From Pirellulales bacterium (GTDB lineage: Bacteria > Planctomycetota > Planctomycetia > Pirellulales > Thermoguttaceae): 46,716 nt of DNA. The position numbers were made by a program, and so were the translations under genes. The notes under the pieces are model-generated. The model did not search any database, had not been told where the DNA came from, and was given only the letters and a program-made list of their open reading frames with translations. The first letter of the stretch is position 1, and each line of letters opens with the position of its first letter. Shown piece by piece: positions 15,780 through 25,249 of the stretch. The stretch spans positions 1 through 46,716 of the forward strand of contig JAFGDS010000092.1 of assembly GCA_016931995.1 (NCBI GenBank), read 5' to 3'.

Positions 15780-17312
15780 CTACTTCCGCGCCGGCGGCGG
15801 TTGCGGCAGGACGGCGATGACGTAATGGGAATAGCGGTTCGGGGAGCGGGGAACGCCGCCAAAAGCGTACGTGATCGGCTTGCCCGCGGCATTCGTGGTG
15901 GGCACGGTCATGCCGAACGCGCAAAAGAGGTGGTCGGCGCCGTCCGGAGTGTCGTCGACGAGGACCCGATAGCCGGTGTCGAAGAAACTGCCCGGACGGG
16001 CGAATGCCAACGCAATCCGATCCACGAAGGCTTGCCGCTCGGCGGCGGCTTTCGCCGCGCGATCGTCCAAAAGAACCATGGCGAAGACCTCGCCGCGGTT
16101 GGTTGGAAACGTGACGTCGTACCTGTGGCTCGGGTCGTACTTGTCGGAGTTGAACGTCCGGACGTAATCGGCGCCGACGAGGGGTTCGTCGATGTTCCGA
16201 ACGACGTAGAGCCGGTCCGAGTAGAACATCGCGCCGGGGCGAAGTCCCCAAGCATCGGAAGGCAGCGGGGGCGTTCGACCGTCGAAGGGACCGATCGGAG
16301 CGCGGTTGTTGCCGCGGCCGTCGCGCCGGACGACCGACGCGATCAGCCGGTCGATGGGCGGGCCCCGCGGACGCGGGATTTCCGGGGGGAGGCGCAAGAC
16401 GAACTCGTCGGACGACGCGGAGATCGCCTCGACGCGCGGCGTCTGGTCCACGGCCGCGTGAATCCGGGCGGCCTCGCCGGCAACCAATTGCCGAAGGGGC
16501 GTGGCCGGCGCGCCGGCAGGCACCGCCGGCGAGACCTCGATCTTGCCGCCGAAAACGTGCGCCTCGGCGACTTGGTCGGACGCCACCCGGACGCCAAAAT
16601 TCGTGCCCAGGTCCACCACTTTCGCCGTGGGCGTGTCGATCGCGAAGCCGTGCGCGCTGGGGGGCACGGTGGCCGACAACCGGCCCATGCGGAGCCGGCC
16701 CGCGTTGCGGCCGAGAACGTCCAGCGTCGTTTGCCCCTCCAGGATCACGCGCGCGCCGTCGGCGAACGCGACCTCGACCACGCCGCGCGCAAGCGAGATC
16801 GTCTCGCCCGCGGCCAGCGCGCTTCCCACGGCGAGCGGAGTGGACGAATCGCCGAGCGTCCCGCTGGAATCGAGCGTGCGGGCGATCGTGGCCGCGTGCG
16901 ACGTCTGCCACGCCACGCGCGCCTCGCGCGGCGTCTGCCAGAACAGGCCGAACGCCAACACGACCAGCACCAGACCCGGCAGGCCAATCGCCACCAGAAG
17001 CGAGAAGACGCTCGATTTCGATAGGAACGAAACACCCTGCTGGAAGCACTCGCCCAGGAATCCCAGAACGGCCGAGCCACCCGACGACGCTGGCTCTTGG
17101 ATGGACTGCGCCGCCGCGCATTCGTGCATCTTGTCCCAGTGCAGTCCGGCAAACAGGTGCATGTACTGCGCGTAGATCCACGCCGCCTCGCGGCTGCCCT
17201 CGATCAGCGCGCGAAGCTCGGCCATCTCCGCCTCGTCGGCCTGCTCGTGGTAGACCGCCTGCGTCAGCGCGCGGACGCGGGCGTCTTTTTCCGACGGGAG
17301 CGAATTGCTCAT
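15780..17312 (-). CDS. FecR-like membrane protein, probable anti-sigma partner
   Basis: A 510-residue single-pass protein. The N-terminal 95 residues are cytoplasmic and include the segment [20 protein letters not shown], typical of planctomycete FecR proteins encoded beside ECF sigma factors. One membrane span lies at about 102-125. A FecR domain follows (about 150-280, with [14 protein letters not shown] and [13 protein letters not shown]). Residues 322-500 form a domain shared with the nearby PEP-CTERM protein; the same position in relatives often carries a LamG domain. The start overlaps the sigma factor stop by four bases (ATGA), implying coupled translation. By analogy with FecR it would control the sigma factor from the membrane in response to an outside signal; that is inference. 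Confidence 0.87.
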   Translation of the reverse strand: MSNSLPSEKDARVRALTQAVYHEQADEAEMAELRALIEGSREAAWIYAQYMHLFAGLHWDKMHECAAAQSIQEPASSGGSAVLGFLGECFQQGVSFLSKSSVFSLLVAIGLPGLVLVVLAFGLFWQTPREARVAWQTSHAATIARTLDSSGTLGDSSTPLAVGSALAAGETISLARGVVEVAFADGARVILEGQTTLDVLGRNAGRLRMGRLSATVPPSAHGFAIDTPTAKVVDLGTNFGVRVASDQVAEAHVFGGKIEVSPAVPAGAPATPLRQLVAGEAARIHAAVDQTPRVEAISASSDEFVLRLPPEIPRPRGPPIDRLIASVVRRDGRGNNRAPIGPFDGRTPPLPSDAWGLRPGAMFYSDRLYVVRNIDEPLVGADYVRTFNSDKYDPSHRYDVTFPTNRGEVFAMVLLDDRAAKAAAERQAFVDRIALAFARPGSFFDTGYRVLVDDTPDGADHLFCAFGMTVPTTNAAGKPITYAFGGVPRSPNRYSHYVIAVLPQPPPARK

Positions 17313-17836
17313 GGAGTGCCCTCCGCGGCGGTGGCCTTGCGGATGCAGTCGAACAGCGTGTCGTGAATCCGCGTGAGCGCCTTGTAAACGGCCGCCACGC
17401 TGCGCCCCACTTGTTGGGCCACGGTCTTGGGCGGCGCGCCCTGCTGATAGCGGCGGTCGATCAGGTCGCGGTCGCGAGGGTGCAGCTTTTCCAAACAACC
17501 GGCCAAGGCGTCGCGCTGGGCGTCGAGCTGCTTCGTTCCGCTGAGCACGACGTGATCGACCATCTCCAGCGCCTCGGACGTGCACAGGAGCGTCCGGTGC
17601 TGTCGCAACTGCTGAAAACTGCGGACCTTGTTGAAGGCCACCCGATACGCCCAGGCCCGGAATTCGGTGCCTGGGACGAATTGGTCGAACTTCATCCAGA
17701 GCGTCATGCTCACGTCCTGGAAGAGCTCCTCGGCGTCGGCGCGATTGGCCACCAACGACAGAATGTAGGCGTAGACCTGCTGCCCGTGGGTCGTCCACAG
17801 CCGCACATAGTCGGTCGTCTTGCCTGGATCGTTCAT
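17309..17836 (-). CDS. ECF sigma factor, planctomycete/verrucomicrobial type
   Basis: A 175-residue sigma-70 family protein. Region 2 runs from about 10 to 80 (YVRLWTTHGQQVYAYILSL, then DAEELFQDVSMTLWMKFDQF and FRAWAYRVAFNKVR). Region 4 covers about 118-165 (LHPRDRDLIDRRYQQGAPPK, TVAQQVGRSVAAVYKALTRI), a helix-turn-helix for -35 recognition. The pattern matches the Rhodopirellula/Verrucomicrobium sigma subfamily usually paired with FecR-like membrane proteins. The ATG at 17836 follows a GGGTGGG stretch; an in-frame TTG lies five codons upstream. It is the first gene of a four-gene minus-strand unit. A broken relative lies about 450 bases upstream on the other strand. Confidence 0.93.
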   Translation of the reverse strand: MNDPGKTTDYVRLWTTHGQQVYAYILSLVANRADAEELFQDVSMTLWMKFDQFVPGTEFRAWAYRVAFNKVRSFQQLRQHRTLLCTSEALEMVDHVVLSGTKQLDAQRDALAGCLEKLHPRDRDLIDRRYQQGAPPKTVAQQVGRSVAAVYKALTRIHDTLFDCIRKATAAEGTP

Positions 17837-18617
17837 GGAGCACCCACCCAACCGATAGCATCCCCGCCTATGGTTAAATTTGACGAACCTGCAGATTTTG
17901 GAGGGTCGCCGGACACAAACCGGCTAGGTCTGACGAGGAGACTCGCGGGGATTCTAGGCGCAATCGATTGCAGAGAAAAGAGTTGCGCCGTAGGAGAGGG
18001 GTGATGGCCGCGTGGTTCCACAAGGCCGCTGGCGGCTTCGCGGCCAAAAGACCGTCGCCCTGGAGCTTTGCCAAAGAGCTATCGGCCAGGCATTGGGCCA
18101 GGCAACGCAGCGACACGCGCCGTCAGAACGGGAACGACTATGTCCAAGTCAATGCCAACCGATAGTGGTAGTACCATAAACCCGACGGAAGGGTAATTCA
18201 GGCGAGACGTCGCAGTTGGAGGGGGGCAAGCCTGGTCTCCTTTGCAGAATGGAGAAAATACGCCGGTTAAGACATAAGACTATTTAGACAAGGTTCGGCT
18301 TTGGACGTCGTACGGCCAGCGCATCCACGCGTATATCCTGGCGTTGACATCCAACTTCGCGGACGCCGACGAGATCCACCAGGAGGTCGGAATGACGCAA
18401 GGCACATCGGCCGTTCGTCGCGGCCGACAGTCGATGGAGCTCGGGTCGAGGCGCCCATTCGACACGCGAGGGGGGATTCGCCCCATCGTCATCGAGTCAT
18501 CCCCCTCGGCGCATCGGCGCGGCCTACATGTTAAAATGGGGCGTGATCCCGCCCTGTCCGTGGTTGCCACGCTGGCAGATTGTAGCCCCCCCGTCTCTCA
18601 CCCGAAAGGAATTGACC
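17837..18617. other. Long intergenic region with sigma-gene debris
   Basis: About 780 bases separate the divergent sigma factor and GH43-like genes. The only recognisable content is the sigma factor fragment at 18278-18400. No tRNA, strong promoter pair or long palindrome was found. The base composition is locally less GC-rich around 18160-18290 than in the neighbouring genes, as expected of decayed or non-coding DNA. Confidence 0.6.
18278..18400 (+). pseudogene. Broken N-terminal fragment of an ECF sigma factor
   Basis: Read from 18278, the frame gives DYLDKVRLWTSYGQRIHAYI followed by LALTSNFADADEIHQEVGMT. This lines up with residues about 9-45 of the intact sigma factor at 17309-17836 (DYVRLWTTHGQQVYAYILSL, VANRADAEELFQDVSMT). 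A TAA lies immediately upstream at 18275-18277 with no start codon between, and similarity stops abruptly after the first region-2 helices. No region 4 follows. It is therefore the remnant of a second, related sigma gene in the opposite orientation. About 60% of the aligned residues match, so it was a diverged paralog and not a recent duplicate. Confidence 0.8.
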
Positions 18618-19649
18618 GTGCGAATCCCGATCGTCGCATTCGTTTGCCTTGTCGCCGCGCCTTGTGGACTGGTTACCCACTCCTGGGCGGCCGAGCCGGC
18701 CGCTCCAACCGAACTCCTAAAACCGCTCGTCGAGATGGGCAAGTCCATCAAGGTCTACGACCCCAACGTCGGCGAGGATCCAGACAAGGAATGGTACATC
18801 AACGACCATTGTCTTATCCACGGGCCGAAGGGTCAGTGGCATCTGTTCGGCATTACTGGCGTCATGCCGATCAAGCCGACCAAGGAACGCCTGTTTGCCC
18901 ACGCCACGGCCAAGACGCTCCTGCAACAGCCCTGGGACAAGCAGCCCCATGCGCTCGCCTACGCGCCCGAGGCCCCGTGGCGCGAGCGTCATCTTTGGGC
19001 GCCGCACGTCGTCGAACGCGACGGGACGTACTACATGCTCTACTGCGCGGGCGACGAGGACAACTCGAAATACAAGCTCCACCTGGCCACGTCGAAGGAC
19101 TGCCGCGCCTGGACCCGGCACCCGGCCAATCCGATCGTCGTCGACGGTTTCGACGCCCGCGACCCCTTCGTCACCCAATGGGGCGACAAATGGGTCATGT
19201 ACTACACCGCCACGACCAAGCCGGAAGGGGGCAATCACTGCGTGGCCTACGTCACCAGCGACGACCTGATCCACTGGGGTAATCGCGGCGTGGCTTTCGT
19301 CGATCCGAGCGAAGGCAAGTGGGGCGGCCCGTGCGAGTCGCCGCAGGTTGTCCGCCGTGGGGACCGCTACTATCTATTCCTCGGCCCGCGCGACGGCAAT
19401 CGGATCGAGTACATCGGCACCGACGTCTACGTCAGCCGCGATCCGTATCATTGGAGGATCGAGGATCGGGTCGGCCACCTGCCCGCCCACGCGCCCGAAG
19501 TGGTCCGCGACACGGACGGAAAGTGGTACATCAGCGACTGCGGCTGGGGCCGTCGCGGCGTCTTCCTCGCTCCGCTCGTCTGGAACGATGGGCTGGAGGA
19601 TCCCCAAACGAATATCGCCGTGCCCAAGTCCCCGGCCGGCGGGGAATAA
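18618..19649 (+). CDS. Secreted GH43/GH32-like five-bladed propeller glycosidase
   Basis: A 343-residue exported protein with a signal peptide ending near HSWAAEP (about residue 25). The three acids of GH43/GH32-type beta-propellers are recognisable: D63 in INDHCLIHGP, D182 in FDARDPFV, and E240 in GGPCESPQVV. Repeated W/Y-rich blades such as GTYYMLYCAG, DKWVMYYTAT, DRYYLFLGP and GKWYISDCG support the fold. The likely substrate is a furanoside such as arabinan, but the family could also be one of the fructan or anhydrogalactose relatives. The GTG start at 18618 is chosen because GAAAGGA sits 7 bases upstream and it gives a clean signal peptide. Its 3' end faces the GH28-like gene. Confidence 0.85.
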   Translation: MRIPIVAFVCLVAAPCGLVTHSWAAEPAAPTELLKPLVEMGKSIKVYDPNVGEDPDKEWYINDHCLIHGPKGQWHLFGITGVMPIKPTKERLFAHATAKTLLQQPWDKQPHALAYAPEAPWRERHLWAPHVVERDGTYYMLYCAGDEDNSKYKLHLATSKDCRAWTRHPANPIVVDGFDARDPFVTQWGDKWVMYYTATTKPEGGNHCVAYVTSDDLIHWGNRGVAFVDPSEGKWGGPCESPQVVRRGDRYYLFLGPRDGNRIEYIGTDVYVSRDPYHWRIEDRVGHLPAHAPEVVRDTDGKWYISDCGWGRRGVFLAPLVWNDGLEDPQTNIAVPKSPAGGE

Positions 19650-19741
19650 CCTCGCGCCCGCGGATGGAAAAAACCGGGGTGAAGCCGTCGGTTGACGCCG
19701 ATTGCGGAGCGATCGGACGCCGCCTGCGAAACATCGGATCT

Positions 19742-21217
19742 CTAGAGTTCTTTGTCGCTGGACCCGCCAAGCAGTCGGATGACGTTGCCGGCGATCGGGG
19801 GTTTGGCGTGGAAGGCGTCGAGTTGCAGGCCGCGCACGTCGTCGCAGACCAGCGCCGGGCGGTGCTCCGGATGCTCGTAGTCGAGGCGCACGTTGTCGAA
19901 ACGGACGTTGCGGGCGTGCCGGCAGTAAAACCCGTAGGCGGGCAGGGGGCCGAACATCTTGTATTCGGGATACTGGCGTTCCTGCTCGGGCACGTGGCGG
20001 TCGATGAGGTCCCGCTCGCCGCCGCCGGCGAACGTGATGCGGATGTTTTCGAGCGTCACATCCTCGACGGGATGACCGGGCACGCCGGCGATGGCGCAGC
20101 CGATCTGGTCGGCGCCGCGGGCGATCACGTTGCTGATGATCACGCCGCGCAAGCGGCCCACGCCCGGACGGGCGGGGGCCGGCTCCTTGCTGGATTCGTC
20201 GGCACGTCGTTTAGCCTCGTCCTGAAGGTACGGCCGCGCCCGATTTCCCAGGCGGATGAAGATCGCGTTGCCGACGTTATTCATGGTGACGTTCGACACC
20301 ACGACGCGTTGGAGCGTGCCGCCGTCCACGGTTTCCAACGCGATACCGCTTAATCGCGTGTCGTGGATCACGCAGTTGTTGATCGTGATATCCTCGAACC
20401 CGCCGGTCGATTCCGTGCCGCATTTCAGGGCGTTGCACCGGCTGTGCAGCGTGCAATTGGTCACCGTCACGCGCCGGCAGGGACGGGGCGACGTGCTCTT
20501 GAGCACGATGCAGTCGTCAATGCTGCGGATGTCGCAATTCGCCACGCGGACGCGATCGCAACTGTCGATGTCGATGCCGTCGTTGTTGCCGTTTGCCAGG
20601 CTGTCGATCGTAACCCCGTCGATGGCGACGTTGTCGCAAGCCAGGTAGTGTTGCACCCACATGGCCGAGTTCCGCAGGGTGACGTCCTTGACGCTCACGT
20701 TGCGGCATTCGATCATCCGGATCAGATAGGGCCGCCTCTTGAAGGGTTTATTCTTGAAGACCTCGTGGCTCCCCTGCCCATCAATCGCGCCGTGCCCGAC
20801 GATGGCGACGTCGTGGACGTTCTCGCCGTAAAGGAGCGACTTGTCCACGTAGTTGACGTCGGTGTAGGAACGGAAGGCGGGCGTTTGGGGGGGATAGTCC
20901 GCAAGATCGGTGCTTCCCAAGAGCACGGCGCCCGCGTCGAGATGCCAGGTGACGCGATCACGCAGGAAGAGGGTCCCGGTCAGATAGGTTCCGGGGGGAA
21001 AGAAGACGGTCCCGCCGCCCTTGGCCGCGCAGGTATCAATCGCCTTCTGCAGGGCCGCCGTGTTGAGCGTCGCGCCGTCGCCGACGGCGCCGAAGTCGGT
21101 CACGCAATACGCCCCCGGTGGAGCAGTGGCCACGGCGGGGACGCCCTGGAGCGAGAGAGACAGACACGCGACGAATTTTGCGAGATACGCGGATCGAGCG
21201 ATTGCGGAAATACGCAT
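19742..21217 (-). CDS. Secreted GH28-like beta-helix protein
   Basis: A 491-residue exported right-handed beta-helix protein resembling polygalacturonases. The signal peptide ends near VPAVATAPPG (about 30). The N-terminal FGAVGDGATLNTAALQKAID motif is typical of pectin-active beta-helices. Catalytic-type acids occur in NNDGIDIDSCD (about 212) and SIDDCIVLKS (about 233). Where polygalacturonases have GHG, this protein reads SRCNALKCGTE (about 258), so the catalytic histidine is absent. It may act on another uronide-containing glycan or by a variant mechanism. AAGGAGA stands before the ATG at 21217. It lies 123 bases downstream of the GH2-like gene on the same strand. Confidence 0.87.
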   Translation of the reverse strand: MRISAIARSAYLAKFVACLSLSLQGVPAVATAPPGAYCVTDFGAVGDGATLNTAALQKAIDTCAAKGGGTVFFPPGTYLTGTLFLRDRVTWHLDAGAVLLGSTDLADYPPQTPAFRSYTDVNYVDKSLLYGENVHDVAIVGHGAIDGQGSHEVFKNKPFKRRPYLIRMIECRNVSVKDVTLRNSAMWVQHYLACDNVAIDGVTIDSLANGNNDGIDIDSCDRVRVANCDIRSIDDCIVLKSTSPRPCRRVTVTNCTLHSRCNALKCGTESTGGFEDITINNCVIHDTRLSGIALETVDGGTLQRVVVSNVTMNNVGNAIFIRLGNRARPYLQDEAKRRADESSKEPAPARPGVGRLRGVIISNVIARGADQIGCAIAGVPGHPVEDVTLENIRITFAGGGERDLIDRHVPEQERQYPEYKMFGPLPAYGFYCRHARNVRFDNVRLDYEHPEHRPALVCDDVRGLQLDAFHAKPPIAGNVIRLLGGSSDKEL

Positions 21218-21340
21218 GGCAAGTCTCCTTCTTTTTCCGTCGAGACGCGCGCCGCGACGCCCGTGGGCCGCTTGCGGTTTCGCAATACAACACGCTGGGA
21301 CAGACTGTGGGAAAGGCATGGCTTGTGCGGCGCGCGTGGT

Positions 21341-24300
21341 TTAAAAATACGTCCGGGCGTGGTATGCCGAGGGCTGCGGCGCGTAGGGTTTCGGCTTGGC
21401 GTCGGAGTCGGGTTGGGTGAAGACAAAGACGGCCTGGCCCGCGTAGGGTTGGTACACGATCAGCTCCTGCCGGGCGTCGCCGCGGAGGTCCACCGCGATG
21501 GCCTGCGGGGCCAGGGCCTGCTTGCTCGCGCCGCTACCCAACCGGGCGACGACGTGCTTGTCCAGGCTGCCCAGGTTGGCCACCGTGTGGCCCCGACCGT
21601 CCACCAGCCGCCGATCCACGGGCACCCACAGGGCCGACGTATCGGGGCTGGTCCAATGGACGGCCACGGGGAAGTCGGGATAGGCGTGCAACTCCCCTTC
21701 GTGTTGGAAGCGGGCGATCTCGCCGCCGTCGGTTCCCGAGAGCGTGAGAAAATCGCCGATGTGCCCGCTACGAAGGACGATCACTTCCGTGCCCGGCCTG
21801 TCGGGCAGGAAGTCGCCGGTCCAAACGGCCTGGCCGTGCGGCACGTCCTCGCGGCTCTTTTTCCAGAGCGTGTCACCTCGCGCGGAGAGACAATACATCG
21901 GTCCCTTTTGGCAGATGCTCACGAGCACTTCTCGGCCGGGTGAATCGGCCAGATCAGCCACGGCGGTGCAATCGGCGTGGATGCCGAAATCGCGTTGCCA
22001 AAGGATCTTGCCGCCCTGGCCCAGCGCCGTCTCGCCGAGGACGACCTCCTCGCGGCCGTCGCCGTCCAAGTCGGCCACCGTGGGGATGTGGCCCATTGCC
22101 GTGGGCCGCATCTCGTGACGCCAAAGCACGTTCAGTTGCGAGTCGAGCCCGACGGCATGCGTGGGGATCGTGTTGCTCGCTTCATACTTCAGCACGATGG
22201 TCGGCGGCGCATCGGCGCCGTCCAGGTGGACGATCAAGGCCATGGGCACGGGCCGCCAACCGCGAAATCCCTCGGGCTTGCGAACCGACATGTCCAGCGG
22301 AGACGGGATCCGCCGTCTCACCTTTCCCGTCTTGCCCTCCAGGAGCACGAGCCACGGCTTGTCTTCTTCCCATAGCTCGGCGAGGGCTTCCGCGCGGCCG
22401 TCGCCGTCCACGTCCACCACGGAGGCGATCCCGCGGCAGGTCGGCTCCCGCCCGACGCCCGACACGCCGGTACGCGGAGTCTCGCTTCCCACCTCCCAGA
22501 GTTTTTTGCCCTCCAGGTTCACGGCGATCAGTCGGGCGGGGGTCGTGTAGGGTCCCATCTGCGAGAGCAGGAAATCCACGTTGCCATCCCCATCCAGGTC
22601 GCCTGGCGAAACGAACGACCCTCGCCACGCCGCTAGGTCGATCTCCTTCCAGAGCTTCATCGCCGGCGGCGGAGTCGGGGCCTTGGCAGCCGGCCCGTCC
22701 GACGCCGTCGCGGCACTCCAGATTTGATCCCGCTGGCGCCACGCGCGGAGAAACAGTTCCTGTTCGTACTGGGCAAGCACCTCGTCTTTTGAATCCACGA
22801 GGAGCAGCTTGACGGTGACAACCTCCGCGGCGTCAGGCACGGCGGAGATGTCCACCTCGGCAACGCGCCGGGCGTCGGACGCTGGAACCACCGCGGGCAC
22901 GGCGCCTCCGGCCAAGGGCTTGCCGGCGTCGCGGATCTCCCAATGAAGTTGGGCGTTCTCAACCGGCCGCGGCAGGTCGTTGGCCAGCCATAGTTCCATG
23001 GCCTTGCCCTGGTTCGTGATCTCCAAAAGCGGCACGAGCGGCTGGTTCACCTGGGCCATGGCGAAGTACGCCTTCTTCGGGCAGCAGTCGTGGCTGACGA
23101 TCGACTTGGGCCAACTGGCCGGCAGGACGTCGATGAAGTGGAAGTGGAAGTAGCCGGCGATTCGCCGCGGGGACAGCCGCCACGCCTTGGTTACCTCCGT
23201 GCAGGCGTCCGCCTGATACGTCTGGCTCGCCTCGATGTATTGGCCCAGATTCGCCGGGCGCCGGCCGCGAAAGCCCGTGATCTGCGGGCGGCTGGCCTTC
23301 TCGACCTGCACGTGGCCCCAAAGGGTGTCGGCCTCTGGCGGGGGCGTCTTCTTGAAGTGCGCGGGGTAGTGGCGGGCCATCGTGTCGTAGCCGTCGAGGG
23401 CCTCGACGCCGTATTCGCCAACAAGGATCATTCGCCCGGGCGGGAGCCGCTTCGAGAGATTCCATATCTCGCCGGGCATCGCGTACCATCCGCGATACGC
23501 GTGGAAATTGTCGATCACGCGGGCCCACTGCTCATCGGGCAGATCGTAGCCGGTTGTGCCTTCGTACGGTTGAGGGTTGCCGCCGTGGGGATGCCCGCTG
23601 ATCGGCGCGATGATCCGATCGGGATCAAACGCCAAAGCCGCGCGGATCACGTCCGTGGGGTCGAAGCGGCACTCGTTCGCGAAGGAGAGCACCACCACGC
23701 CGGGATTGTTGTAACACGCGCGGGCAAGGGTCGTGCCGGTTTGCGTCATTTGGGCCGACGCCGCCGGGGCGGTCAGGTTGCGGCCGCCGCCCTGGTCCTG
23801 CTCCGACATGATGCCCAGCCGGTCCATGAGTTCCCGGACCTCGGGCCCGCAGACGTGCTGGCACGAACGGACCGCGTTGAAATGCGCCGCTTTGAGCATC
23901 AGGAGCACGTCGAGGAGCTGGTCGGTCTGCCCCCAATAGGCCAGCTCGTTGAGTCCGTTGACGCTGGTGCCCCGCAGAAAGATCGGCCGACCGTTCAAGA
24001 GCAGCGTCCCTTCCTGGAGTCCCTCGCGAGGGTTCTGCGGCGAGACCATCGCCAGCGAGCGATAGCCGAACAGGGCGTCCTTGCCGTCGACTGTCTCGCC
24101 AGCACGCTCGATCGTGACCCGGCAGCGGTAGAGGTTCGGCGCGTCCGGGGACCAGAGCATCGCCTCGGGCACGTCGATCGTGACGGCCTGCTCGCTTGGG
24201 CCGGCCGGAAGTGCGCACGTTCGTTCGGCGAGATACGGCTGGCCCTCGAAGTTCTCGGGCAGCACTTCAACGGCGAGCGTCGCCTCGCAAGGCGCCGCGG

Positions 24301-25135
24301 CGCGGACTTCCACCCGGGCGATGGTTTTGCCCCGCTCGGGATAGCCGCGGACGAACACCTCTTCGATGTAGGGATCGCCGGTTGTCTCAAGGTAGACGTC
24401 GCGGTGGATCCCGTAGCCGCTGCCCACAAGGACGTCGTTGCCGCGGTGTCCGGGCACGCTTTGCGCGGCGCCCGGCGTGTATCGTTGCCGGGCGGCCGGC
24501 GCGAGGGTGAAGAGCGACCAGAAGGCGACCGGTTCGCCGTATTTCGGACCGTCGATCACGCGCACCGCCAGGACGTTCCGCTCGGCCAAAAGCGGCGTCA
24601 CGTCGATCTGGAACGGCTCGTAATAGCCGCGATGGGCACCGAGATACTGGCCGTTGAGCCACACCTGGGCCTCCCAATCCACGCCCTCGAAGACGAGCAC
24701 GGCCCGCTTGCCGTCGGCCGTCGGCGCGGCGGGGAATTGCGCGCGGTACCACGCGATGCAACTGACCGCCTCGCGCGGGCCGACCGCTTCGTAGCGCCAC
24801 TCGGGCAGATCGACCGCCTCCCATGCCGAGTCGTCGAAGTCCGGGGCAAACCACGCCGGCGGCTCCGGCACGGTCCCGTCGGTGGCGCGGCGGACCTCGA
24901 AGCGCGACCGCCACGCCGGACCGATCGCCTGCCGCGACCGCGCGGCCAAGGGCGCCGGGAAGCTCCGCAGGTAGGGGGCGTACGTCTTGTGGAGCGCGGC
25001 CATCGCCGTGCGCAGCTCGTCGGCGTTGCGCGGCGCCTCGCCCGGGGCCGCGGTGGGCAAACCCAGGAACACCATCAAGCTCAGCCAGGCCGTGGTAGAG
25101 CCGAGGCTTTTCGTGGGCAGGGAGTCTTTACGCAT
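21341..25135 (-). CDS. Secreted GH2-like glycosidase fused to FG-GAP-like propeller
   Basis: A 1264-residue exported protein. After a signal peptide (about 1-35) comes a GH2 jelly-roll sugar-binding domain (about 110-270, with LVFEGVDWEAQVWLNGQYLG), an immunoglobulin-like domain, and a TIM barrel. The barrel has acid/base E488 in LSFANECRF and probable nucleophile E574 in LVGEYGVEAL. The last third (about 850-1264) has propeller repeats with calcium-loop motifs, DLDGDGNVDF, DVDGDGRAEA and DLDGDGREEV, as in FG-GAP/VCBS proteins. Fusion of a GH2 barrel to such a propeller is uncommon; the propeller may bind polysaccharide. GGAGG precedes the ATG at 25135. It is in line with the small lipoprotein gene upstream and the GH28-like gene downstream. 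Confidence 0.88.
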   Translation of the reverse strand: MRKDSLPTKSLGSTTAWLSLMVFLGLPTAAPGEAPRNADELRTAMAALHKTYAPYLRSFPAPLAARSRQAIGPAWRSRFEVRRATDGTVPEPPAWFAPDFDDSAWEAVDLPEWRYEAVGPREAVSCIAWYRAQFPAAPTADGKRAVLVFEGVDWEAQVWLNGQYLGAHRGYYEPFQIDVTPLLAERNVLAVRVIDGPKYGEPVAFWSLFTLAPAARQRYTPGAAQSVPGHRGNDVLVGSGYGIHRDVYLETTGDPYIEEVFVRGYPERGKTIARVEVRAAAPCEATLAVEVLPENFEGQPYLAERTCALPAGPSEQAVTIDVPEAMLWSPDAPNLYRCRVTIERAGETVDGKDALFGYRSLAMVSPQNPREGLQEGTLLLNGRPIFLRGTSVNGLNELAYWGQTDQLLDVLLMLKAAHFNAVRSCQHVCGPEVRELMDRLGIMSEQDQGGGRNLTAPAASAQMTQTGTTLARACYNNPGVVVLSFANECRFDPTDVIRAALAFDPDRIIAPISGHPHGGNPQPYEGTTGYDLPDEQWARVIDNFHAYRGWYAMPGEIWNLSKRLPPGRMILVGEYGVEALDGYDTMARHYPAHFKKTPPPEADTLWGHVQVEKASRPQITGFRGRRPANLGQYIEASQTYQADACTEVTKAWRLSPRRIAGYFHFHFIDVLPASWPKSIVSHDCCPKKAYFAMAQVNQPLVPLLEITNQGKAMELWLANDLPRPVENAQLHWEIRDAGKPLAGGAVPAVVPASDARRVAEVDISAVPDAAEVVTVKLLLVDSKDEVLAQYEQELFLRAWRQRDQIWSAATASDGPAAKAPTPPPAMKLWKEIDLAAWRGSFVSPGDLDGDGNVDFLLSQMGPYTTPARLIAVNLEGKKLWEVGSETPRTGVSGVGREPTCRGIASVVDVDGDGRAEALAELWEEDKPWLVLLEGKTGKVRRRIPSPLDMSVRKPEGFRGWRPVPMALIVHLDGADAPPTIVLKYEASNTIPTHAVGLDSQLNVLWRHEMRPTAMGHIPTVADLDGDGREEVVLGETALGQGGKILWQRDFGIHADCTAVADLADSPGREVLVSICQKGPMYCLSARGDTLWKKSREDVPHGQAVWTGDFLPDRPGTEVIVLRSGHIGDFLTLSGTDGGEIARFQHEGELHAYPDFPVAVHWTSPDTSALWVPVDRRLVDGRGHTVANLGSLDKHVVARLGSGASKQALAPQAIAVDLRGDARQELIVYQPYAGQAVFVFTQPDSDAKPKPYAPQPSAYHARTYF

Positions 25136-25249
25136 GGGGACGCGACCTCCAGGGATCGACCGGTGCGGGTGGAAGACGACTCGGGTGGGCGCCACGGGCT
25201 TTGCCGGTGCGTTGGGGCACCGAGAATTCAGCCAGTGGCATGCACGGCG

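Noticed and set aside
17968-18165. A small open frame between the sigma factor and GH43-like genes
   Set aside because: No ribosome-binding site, no recognisable domain and basic low-quality composition; the region is more likely non-coding debris.
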